A DNA stretch of 64,000 nt, from NCBI GenBank assembly GCA_011033025.1, contig WFMF01000324.1, positions 1 to 64,000 on the forward strand, written 5' to 3'. Each line of letters starts with the position of its first letter. The first letter of the stretch is position 1. This DNA comes from Beroe forskalii (Eukaryota > Ctenophora > Nuda > Beroida > Beroidae). Both the position numbers and the translations under genes were made by a program. The notes beneath the pieces were generated by a model that saw only the letters and a program-made list of their open reading frames with translations, was not told where the DNA came from and did not search any database. Below, one piece after another: positions 11,637-23,600 of the stretch.

Positions 11637-14600
11637 TCTGAACAAATCACTCTCCATACAAAAGGGGACGTGGAAGTCGTACTGACCCGTGTCGTAGCAG
11701 GTGATGGTCGTCCTGAAGTGAAACATAGTGAAACACAAGGAAATATTTTATGGGAGAGCTTCATTCTTCAAACGCAAGGAAATATTTTTGAATGAATGTC
11801 AAACACAAGGAAATATTAAGTGAATGCATTTAAAACACAAGGAAATGTTTTGTGAATGAATGTAGAACACAAGGAAATATTAAGTGAACGAATATCAAAC
11901 ACAAGGAAATTTTTTTGATTGATTGTCAAACACAAGAAAATGTTTTGTGAATGGATTTCAAACACAAGGATATATTTTGTGAATGAATGTCAAACACAAG
12001 GAAACATTTCGTGAATGAACGAACATAATTTGTGGAAATTGCTGAGACGATAGTTTTAGTTGATTTAAGCTTGACGTACAGATTAATTGAGTAAAAATAA
12101 TTGATTAAATTAAACATGCACATAATCTCACATCAATGATTCTTCTCATTAAATACGAAAGTTTTCATAAATCAAAAAGTTTGTGAATCACTAGAGATCA
12201 TCAGATCAATCATCTTGTATTATGAATCAAAATAATTTTCATAACCCCAAAATATCATTCCATTAAATACTGGAATTAGGTAGTATGGTCCAGTGCACTG
12301 ATAAAATATTGAAACCTGAAATTGTTCTGATTTATGGACTTGAAATGAGCTCACAAAATTCATGCCCGTATTTGGACCTATCTGAGGATTTACCTCCATT
12401 CTCACAGTAATTTGATGAATTCAAGTCTACGATGCTGCTATATTATCACCGGCTTATTAGCTCATCCGTAGGATGCTGAAACCTTCTCGACACTGACCAA
12501 TCAGCGCGCGACTTGATAGTCAGCTCACGTACTGATTGGCCTAGTGTGCACATGCATAGATCGATGTAGGGATTGTTAAAGGCGCTCATTTTACAGCGTG
12601 CGCAATTTGCTTTTCATGAAATTTCAGTCGAAAGTGGTATTTTTATGCGTTTTTTATGCATCGATCCCTGCGCCCACATGCGAGTAAGGGGGTCTACGAG
12701 TAAGCTAATCTAGTAATCGATAACAGCTTGTTATAATTCCATTATTCCCGTTAGTACTGATTGATCTGAGGTCCCTGACTCACATAGGTTCAAACCTGCC
12801 GATGGTTGTATAGCCTGGCTTGCACAGGAATATCACGCTTTTACCGCACCGTGTCGGGATGGAGCCCTGCACTGACTCGTACAACCTCCTGTTGATCTGC
12901 AGATAGGTAATAGGGATGGGAAACAGCTCTTTTTTTGAAAAAAATTGGGAAAATAATGGAAAATTTATGATTTTCAATCGCAATAGTTATCCTGAAAATC
13001 TGACATTTCCTGCACGATCCTGCTTTTTTTTGGAAAAAATGGGCAAATATTGGAAAAGTTTATGATAATATGATTTTCAAGTTGAAAGTCATAAACTTTC
13101 CCCCTTATTTGCCCAATTCAACCGCCATAGTTATTCTTTAAATATGATATTTCCTGCACGATCCGTTAACTTTTTCAGTCTCTTATGAAATGATGTCTCG
13201 AGTTTGAGAAATGGGACGTATCAGTGAGACTTTACCTTGGTGGTGCAGACGACCTTCTCACAGGTGCCTAGGGGCGGGTCCCACACTTACCTTGGTGGTG
13301 CAGACGACCTTCTCACAGGTCCCTAGAGGCGGGTCCCACACTTACCTTGGTGGTGCAGACGACCTTCTCACAGGTCCCTAGAGGCGGGTCCCACACTTAC
13401 CTTGGTGATGCAGACGACCTTCTCACAGGTCCCTAGAGGCGGGTCCCACACTTACCTTGGTGGTGCAGACGACCTTCTCACAGGTCCCTAGGGCGGGTCC
13501 CACTTACCTTGGTGGTGCAGACGACCTTCTCACAGGTCCCTAGAGGCGGGTCCCACACTTACCTTGGTGGTGCAGACGACCTTCTCACAGGTCCCTAGAG
13601 GCGGGTCCCACACTCCATCGTTCCCACAAACACTCCGCCTCTCCCCCTTCCTCTTCTCACAGCTCTCACAGCTCAGAGACGCTGTGTCGCCTACTTTAGT
13701 GCCCGTTCTGAGGGGGGAATGGAGTTATGGAATGAAGGTAGAACATGAATAGAACGCAGTTGTCCGCTGAAAAGTAATCGCGGCGACTCATACTTCACGC
13801 CAAGAACATGAAAAGAATGTTGCAGTTGTCGGCATTTACTCATTTAGATAAGAAAGCCGTCTGAAACATATTGTGGCAGTGTTTCAGCATTAGGATTAAG
13901 AAATTCATTATGCTATAGCAAAGCCCTTTTTAAAAAGGAGGATGATATTTAGGCAAAAGACAGTTGAAAATTCAAATTAGTAAAAAGGATATTCTGTGAC
14001 CTACTGCCTAGAAACTCACATGGTAACATCACTACTCAGTACTCACATGGTAACATCACTACTCAGTACTCACATGGTAACATCACTACTCAGTACTCAC
14101 ATGGTAACATCACTACTCAGTACTCACATGGTAACATCACTACTCAGTACCATGGTAACATCACTACTCAGTACTCACATGGTAACATCACTACTCAGTA
14201 CTCACATGGTAACATCACTACTCAGTACTCACATGGTAACATCACTACTCAGTACTCACATGGTAACATCACTACTCAGTACTCACATGGTAACATCACT
14301 ACTCAGTACTCACATGGTAACATCACTACTCAGTACTCACATGGTAACATCACTACTCAGTACTCACATGGTAACATCACTACTCAGTACTCACATGGTA
14401 ACATCACTACTCAGTACTCACATGGTAACATCACTACTCAGTACTCACATGGTAACATCACTACTCAGTACTCACATGGTAACATCACTACTCAGTACTC
14501 ACATGGTAACATCACTACGGGAGATGTCAGGACACTCAGGCAGCTGACAGGTTGGAAGGTCACTACTCCACAGTCCGGACTCAGTGCAGGTGAGAGGGGT

Positions 14601-17600
14601 GGGGTCACTAATCACATGACCCGGAGAACAGCTCACTGTCACCTGGGAATGAGGAATGTTACTATGACAACAACTCACTGTCACCTGGGAATGTGCAGGT
14701 GAGAGGGGTGGGGTCACTAATCACATGACCAGGCGAACAGCTCACTGTCACCTGGGAATGAGGAGTGTTACTATGACAACAACTCACTGTCACCTGGGAA
14801 TGAGGAGTGTTACTATGACAACAACTCACTGACACCTGGAAATGATTCAAAATGCTTTTTACGCAGTGATAAACAATCAATTCTTCTAAATTTTACCTTA
14901 TCACGAAAATATATGGCTAGACTGGAACCCGTTGATTTACCACCTATAGCATGGAGATGAATGAGTAACTGGGGGATGTGAGATGAATATGTAAGTAAGG
15001 GGGGGGGGGGTATGTGAGATAAGTATGTGACTAGCTTGTCTCTGTGTTTTGAATATAGCATGGAGATGAGGGGGGGATGGGATGTGAGATGTAAAAAACC
15101 TACCTCTGTGCCGTACTCGGTTTCATTAGAGCTGAGGGTGCCTGCTGGAGGGGGTGTCAGGACAGGACACTGCACATCAGGAGAACACACTGGGATGGAA
15201 CTGTTCCACCTGCCGTTGTGACACCTCAGTGAGGCACTACCTCCCCGCACTTTATAACCTGCACAGGTTTACATGATAACAGAGGGTTTAAGAGGTGGGG
15301 GGGGTAAGCCTCCCCGCACTTTATAACCTGCACAGGGTTTACATAATAACAGAGGGTTTAAGAGGTGGGGGTAAGCCTCCCCGCACTTTATAACCTGCAC
15401 AGGGTTTACATGATAACAGAGGGTTTAAGAGGTGGGGGGGGGGGTAAGCCTTCCCGCACTTTATAACCTGCACAGGGTTTACATACGACAGAGGGTTTAA
15501 GAGGTGGGGGGGTAAGCCTTCCGCACTTTATAACCTGCACAGGGTTTACATAATGACAGAGGGTTCAGGGGGTTAGGTTAGCAGAGGTTTATGAGGGTTT
15601 AAACGATAAGCGGACAACTTTCAAAGGCGGATATTTGATAGGTCATTTAAAGATATCGATTGACCTGTCGAACTGTTGCGGGGTGATATGACAATCAAAT
15701 TTAAGAATGATTTATTGATTTAAATGGCCTGTCAAACTCCCTCCTTTGAAACTAGAGAGGTTTAATGCCTGTCTCATTACGATAACATTTCCTTTGAGTT
15801 AAGAGCTGATGCGAACCGTGGTTTTGTGCAGGAAATGAATAAAATACTGAATACACAGTAACGGAGTATCGAGCCCCAGGTCCATTTTGGGCTATTCCCC
15901 GGGGGCGTTGCACAAGGGATGTGTCTGGTCAGGCATTCAGGCAACTGGCAAGTATTATAAACCCGATGAGAACGTGAGAAGGCCCTGCAACTCTTACCCG
16001 CGTCACACTTTAGCTGCACCACGCCCTCAGGCAGACCAGTGAACCGGCCGTCGTGGGGCCGGGAGAGTTTGGGGCACCCGTTGGAGACACATTCCAAGTC
16101 GTCTATACCCCTCCATACCCCTGAGGGAAGTGGGAAGTGGTTACTAAATAGTAGTCTATACTGGGGGGCCGGGGGAGCTTCCACAGGTCCCTAGAGGCGG
16201 GTCCTTAACACTTACCTTGGTGGTGCAGACGACCTTCACAAGTCCCTAGGTGGCAGATTCCCCACACTTACCTTGGTGGTGCAGACGACCTTGTCACAGG
16301 TCCCCAGGGGCGGATTCCCACACTTACCAATTGGTGCAGACGACCTTCTCACAGGTCCCCCTAGGGGGGGTCCCACACTTACTCCTTGGTGGTGCAGACG
16401 ACCTCTCACAGGTCCCTAGAGGCGGGTCCCACACTTACCTTGGTGGTGACGACCTTCTCACAGGTCCCTAGAGGCTGGATCCACACTTACCTTGGTGGTT
16501 CAGACGACCACAGGTGCTCAGGGCGATCCCAGGCCTTGGTGGCAGACGACCCACAGGTCCCAATCCCACACTTACCTGGTGGTGCAGATGACCTTCACAG
16601 GTACCTGAGGCGGGGTCCACACTTACCTTGGTGGTGCAGACGACCTTCTCACAGGTCCTAGAGGGGCGGGTCCCACACTTACCTTGGTGGTGGTGCAGAC
16701 GACCTTCTCTAAGTCCCTATAGGCGGGTCCCACACTTTACCTTGGTGGTGCAGACGACCTTCTCACAGGTCCCTAGGAGGCGGGTCCCCACACTTACCTT
16801 GGTGGTGCAGACGACCTTCTCACAGGTCCCTAGTGGCGGGTCCCACACTTACCTTGGTGGTGCAGACGACCTTGTCACAGGTACCCTAGAGGCGGGGTCC
16901 CACTTACCTGTGGTGCAGACGACCTTCTCTCAGGTGCCTGGGAGGCGGGTCCCAGCCTTACTTTTTTGGTGGTGACGACCTTCTCACAGGTGCCTAGAGG
17001 CGGGTCCCACACTTACCTTGGTGGTGCAGACGACCTTCTCACAGGTCCCCTAGAGGCCCGGGTCCCACACTTACCTCCAGGTGGTGCAGACGACCTTCAC
17101 TCTAGAGGCGGGGTCCCTAGGTGCAGACGATCCCCCACTTTCCCTACCTTGCAGCAGACGACCTTTCTCACAGGTCCCTAGAGGCGGGTCCCAACACCCC
17201 CCTTGGTGGCAGACGACCTTCTCAGGTCCCTAGAGAGGCGGGTCCCACACTTGCAGACCTCCTGGTGGTGCAGACGACCTTCTCACAGGTCCCCAGGGCG
17301 GGTCCCACACTTACTCAGGGTGGTGCAGACGACCTTCTCACAGGTGCCTAGAGGCGAGGTCCCCACACTTACCTTGGTGGTACAGACGACCTTGTCACAG
17401 GTGCCCCTAGAGGCGGGTCCCACACTTACCTTGGTGGCAGACGACCTTCTCACCCCAAGGTCCCTAGAGGCGGGTCCCCACTTACCTTGGTGGGTGCAGA
17501 CGACCTTCTCACAGTGCCCTATGGGGTCCCCACACTTACCTTGGTGGTGCAGACGACCTTTTCACAGGGTCCTCAGAGGCGGGTCCCGCCTACCAATTGG

Positions 17601-20600
17601 TGCAGACGACCTTCTACAGGTCCCTAGAGGCGGGTCCCCACACTTACCTTGGTAGTGCAGACGACCTTCTCACAGGTCCCCAGGGGCGGGTCCCCTGGTT
17701 CACAAGTCCCTAGGGCGGGTCCCACACTTACGGTGGCAGACCTTCTCACAGGTCCCCTAGAGGCGGGCCACCTTGGTGGTGCAGACGACCTTCCCCTTAG
17801 TGCGGGTCCCAGGTCCCTAGACTTACCTTGGTGGTGGCAGACGGCCTTCACAGGTCCCTAGAGGCGGATCCCACCTTACCTGGTGGTGCAGACGACCTTT
17901 CACAGGTCCCTTGGTGGTGCAGACGACCTTCTCACAGGTGCCTAGAGGCGGGTCACACTTACCTTGGGTGGTGCAGACGACCTTCTATGGGTCCCTAGAG
18001 GCGGGTCCCACACTTACCTTGGTGGTGCAGACGACCTTCTCACAGGTCCCTGGGAGGCGGGTCCACAGGGGTCCCACACTTTTTGGTGGTGCAGACGACA
18101 CCTTCTCACAGGTCCCTAGAGGCGGGTCCCACACTTACCTTGGTGGCAGACGACCTTCTCACAGGCCGGTCCCCAAGTCCCTAGGGCGGGTCCACTTACC
18201 TTGGTGGTACAGACGACCTTTTTCACAAGTCCTAGAGGCGGGGTCCCACACTTACCTTGGTGGTGCAGACGACCTTCTCACTTACCCAGTCCCTAGAGGG
18301 CGGGTCCCACACTTACCTTGGTGGTGCAGACGACCTTCTCACAGGTCCCTAGAGGCGGATCCCACACCACCCTAGGTGGTGCAGACGACCTTCTCACAGG
18401 TCCCTAGAGGCGGGTCCCACACTTACCTTGGTGGTGCAGACGACCTTCTCACAGGTCCCTAGAGGCGGGTCCCACACTTACCTTGGTGGTGCAGACGACC
18501 TTCTCACAGGTCCCTAGAGGGCGGTCCCACACTTACCTTGGTGGTGCAGACGACCTTCTCAGGTCCCTAGAGGCGGGTCCCACTTACCTTGGTGGTGCAG
18601 ACGACCTTCTCACAGGTCCCCAGAGGCGGGTCCCACACTTACCTTGGTGGTGCAGACGACCTTCTCACAGGTCCCTAGGGGCGGGTCCCACACTTACCTT
18701 GGTGGTGCAGACGACCTTCTCACAGGTCCCCAGGGGCGGGTCCCACACTTACCTTGGTGGTGCAGACGACCTTTTCACAGGTCCCTAGAGGCGGGTCCCA
18801 CACTTACCTTGGTGGTGCAGACGACCTTCTCACAGGTCCCTAGAGGCGGATCCCACACTTACCTTGGTGGTGCAGACGACCTTCTCACAGGTCCCTAGAG
18901 GCGGGTCCCACACTTACCTTGGTGGTGCAGACGACCTTCTCACAGGTCCCTAGAGGCGGGTCCCACACTTACCTTGGTGGTGCAGACGACCTTCTCACAG
19001 GTCCCTAGAGGCGGGTCCCACACTTACCTTGGTGGTGCAGACGACCTTCTCACAGGTCCCTAGAGGCGGGTCCCACTTACCTTGGTGGTGCAGACGACCT
19101 TCTCACAGGTCCCTAGAGGCGGGTCCCACACTTACCTTGGTGGTGCAGACGACTCACACCTTCTCACGGGTCCCTACTTACCTTGGTGGGAGACGACCTT
19201 CTGGGTGGTGCACCTTGGTGGTGCAGACCTCTCACAGGTCCCTAGAGGCGGGTCCCACACTTACCTTGGTGGTGCAGACGACCTTCTCACAGGTGCCTAG
19301 GGGCGGGTCCCACACTCCATCGTTCCCACAAACACTCCGCCTCTCCCCCTTCCTCTTCTCACAGCTCTCACAGCTCAGAGACGCTGTGTCGCCCACTTTA
19401 GTGCCCGTTCTGAAGAGGGTTTGGAGTTATGGTATGTTGGTAGGACATGAATAGGGGTTTCACTTGTCTGGTGATAGCAGTTGCTCGCTGAGAAGTATGC
19501 GCGGCGACTCATACTTCACGCCAGGAACATGAAAAGAATGTTGCAGTTGTCTGCATTTAGATAAGAAAGCCGTCTGAAACATATTGTGGCAGTGTTTCAG
19601 CATTAGGATTAAGAAATTCATTATGCTATAGCAAAGTCCTTTTTAAAAAGGGGGATGGTATTTAGGCAAAAGAAAGTTGAAAGTTCAAATTAATAAAAAG
19701 GATATTCTGTGACCTATTGCCTAGAAACTCACATGGTAACATCACTACGGGAGATGTCAGGACACTCAGGCAGCTGACATGATGGAAGGTCACTACTCCA
19801 AAGTCCAGTCTCAGTGCAGGTGAGAGGGGTGGGGTCACTTATCACATGGCCAGGCGAACAGTTTACTGTCACCTGGAAATGAGGGGTGTTACTATGACAA
19901 CAACTCACTGTCACCTGGGAATGAGGAGTGTTACTATGACAACAACTCACTGTCACCTGGGAATGTGGAGTGTTACTATGACAACAACTCACTGTCACCT
20001 GGGAATGAGGAGTGTTACTATGACAACAACTCACTGTCACCTGGAAATGATTCAAAATGCTTTTTACGCAGTGATAAACAATCAATTCTTCTAAATTTTA
20101 CCTTATCACGAAAATATATGGCTGAACTGGAACCCGTTGATTTACCACCTATAGCATGGAGATGAATGAGTAACTGGGGGACAACAGATGAATATGTCAC
20201 CTGGGAATGAGGAGATAAGTATGACTAGCTTGTCTCTGTGTTTTGAATATAGCATGGAGATGAGTGGAGAACATGTCACTGTGAGTGAGTAACTGGGGGT
20301 GGATGTGAATGTAAAAAACCTACCACCTGTGGTAGAACAGTTTAGAGCTGAGTGTGCCGATTTAAAGGGCTTGTCAGGACAATGACTGCACATCAGGTGA
20401 ACACACTGGGATGAACTGTTCCTTATCACGTTGTGACACCTCAATGAGGCACTGCCTCCCCGATTTACCGCCTATTTTAATCTACAAAAGAGGGTTTAAA
20501 AGTTGCAATAATTCGATCCCCGCACTTGTCTCTGTGCACAGGGTTTATAATAACAGAGGGTTTAAGGGGTGGGGGGGAGATGTAAGCCTCCCATACCTGG

Positions 20601-23600
20601 GTGCCTGCACAGGGTTTACATGATAACAGAGGGTTTGCGTGCTGGGGGGTGTCAGGACAGGACACTGCATCAGGGTTTACACATGACAGGGTTTAACTGA
20701 TGGGGGGGGGTAAGCCTTCCCGCACTTTATAACCTGCACAGGGTTTACATAATGACAGAGGGTTCAGGGGGGTTAGGGTTAGCAGAGGTTTACATGAGGG
20801 TTTAAACGATAACTTGGACAACTTTCAAAGGCGGCAATTTGATAGGTCGTTAATAAATATCGATTGACCTGTCGAACTTTTGCGGAGTGATATGACAATC
20901 AAATTTGAGAATGATTTATTGATTTAAATGACCTGTCAAACTCGCTCCTTTGAAACTAGAGACTAGAAAGGTTTAATGCCAGTCTCATTACGATAACATT
21001 TCCTTTGAATTCAGAACTGATGCGAACCGCGGCTTTAGTGCAGGAAATGAATAAAATACTGAATACACAGACACGCGCCTAACGGCGTATCGAGCCCCAT
21101 TTTGGGAAACTTCCCGAAGGATGTGTCTGGTCAGGCATTCAGGCAAGTATTATAAACCCGATGAAAACGTGAGAAGGCTCTGCAACTCTTACCCGCGTCA
21201 CACTTTAGCTGCACCACGCCCTCAGGCAGACCAGAGAACCGGCCGTCGTGGGGTCGGGAGAGTTTAGGGCACCCGTTGGAGACACATTCCAAGTCGTCTA
21301 TACCCCTCCAAACTCCTGAGGGAAGTGGGAAGTGGTTACTAAATAGTAGTCTATACCCCTCCATACCCCTGAATAGTAGGTACTGGGTAGTGGTTACTAA
21401 ATACTAGTCTACACCCCTCCATACTCCTGAATAGTAGGTACTGGGTAATGGTTACTAAATACTAGTCTACACCCCTCCAAACTCTAAAAGTCTAAATACT
21501 GGTCAATAAATACTGGGAATATCTAGCCCAGATTGGAATTTGAAACAAGGTCAATTACAGGTAAGTAGGCAAGTATGATTTACTTCTACACGCTGTAGAA
21601 CACCATCTGAGAATTTGATAACTCCAAATTTCCGACCTTCCAGAGGCCTTCTAACTCATCTCTCTAACATGAAACACCCACCTTTTCAACACACCTACCT
21701 TTCTAACAAACCCGCCTTTCTGACACACCTACCTTTCTAACATACCCACCTTTCTAACACACCCACCTTTCTAACCCACCCACATTTCTAACATACCCAC
21801 CTTTCTAACATCCCCACCTTTCAAACACAATCACATATCCAACCCACCCACCTTTCTAACACACCCACCTTTCTAACACACCCACCTTTCTAACACACCC
21901 ACCTTTCTAACACACCCACCTTTCTAACACACCCACCTTTCTAACACACCCACCTTTCTAACACCCACCTTTCTAACACACCCACCTTTCTAACACACCC
22001 ACCTTTCTAACACACCCACCTTTCTAACCCACCCACATTTCTAACATACCCACCTTTCTAACCCACCCACATTTCTAACATACCCACCTTTCTAACATAC
22101 CCACCTTTCTAACCCACCCACATTTCTAACACACCCACCTTTCTAACACCCCCACCTTTCTAACACACCCACCTTTCTAACACACCTACCTTTCTAACAT
22201 CCCCACCTTTCAAACACAATCACATATCCAACCCACCCACCTTTCTAACATCCCCACCTTTCAAACACAATCACATATCCAACCCACCCACCTTTCTAAC
22301 ATCCCCACCTTTCAAACACAATCACATATCCAACCCACCCACCTTTCTAACATCCCCCACCAAACCTTCCATATCAACCCCCACCTCTCTAACCCACCCA
22401 CCTTTCAAACACAACCACATATCCAACCCACCAACCTTTCTAACATCCCCACCTTTGGAGGAGCAGATCACATATCCAACCCACCCACCTTTCTAACATC
22501 CCCCAGATTTCAATGTCTCCCACCCCTCCCACCTTTCTACACACCCACCTTTCTAACGTACCCACCTCTCTAACACACCCACCTTTCTAACATACCCACC
22601 TTTGGAGGAGCAGACTGTCTGATATCCACCTGGAGGTGGCTTTCTAACATCCCCACCTTTCAAATCAGCACTCCAATGTCTCCCACCCCGTCCCCTGACC
22701 CGTCTACACACCCACCTTTCTAACGTACCCACCTCTCTAACACACCCACCTTTCTAACATACCCACCTTTCTAACATACCCACCTTTCTAACCCACCCAC
22801 ATTTCTAACACGCCCACCTTTCTAACCCACCCGCCTTCCAACGCCCCCACCTCTCTAACCCACCCACCTTTCTATCACAACCACATTCCTAACCCACCAA
22901 CCTTTCTAACCCACCCACCTTTTGAGGAGCAGACTGTCTGAGAAACACACCTGGACCATTCTAAAGCCCGCCTTTCACACTTTTCTAACATACCCACTCC
23001 AATGTCTCCCACCCCGTCCCCTGACCCGTCTACACACCCACCTTTCTAACGTACCCACCTCTCTAACACACCCACCTTTCTAACCCACCCACCTTTGGAG
23101 GAGCAGACTGTCTGAGAAAGCACCTGGAGGGGGGTGAAGCCCACCTCACAAATCAGCACTCCAATGTCTCCCACCCCGTCCCCTGACCCGTCTATGTAAC
23201 CTGGGAGATGTAAAATAGTAACTCAGCAAGAAGGAAGCAAAGTTCGAATGGATGGATAAAGATGGGATTAGAAATAGATACTCTTAGTCTAAGATGAGAA
23301 CAGAAGCCAAACTATAGGAAATAAGGGGAGCCATCACTATTTTACATGCCTAAATAAGTGTTATTTTGGTCAACTTTTGTAGTTCCGGTAACCTAAAATA
23401 CCACCAGACCCCAGTACCTTTGTAAAGGACAGGGAAGGCAGGACAGCGGACCCTCTCACAGCGGACAGTGCCCCTCCATAGCCCCTGCTCCCCACACACC
23501 ACATCTCCCCCCGTCCTCTGGTAACCATAGTGACACGCCACCTCCGCAACACTCCCGAAAGTGACGTCATCAGACAGAACATCCCCATGTTGTAGAGAGA

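Noticed and set aside
16250-19454. Multiple plus-strand frames with PRGGSHTYLGGADD-like repeats
   Set aside because: Antisense readings of the 55-bp donor array; the minus strand carries the sushi exon end.
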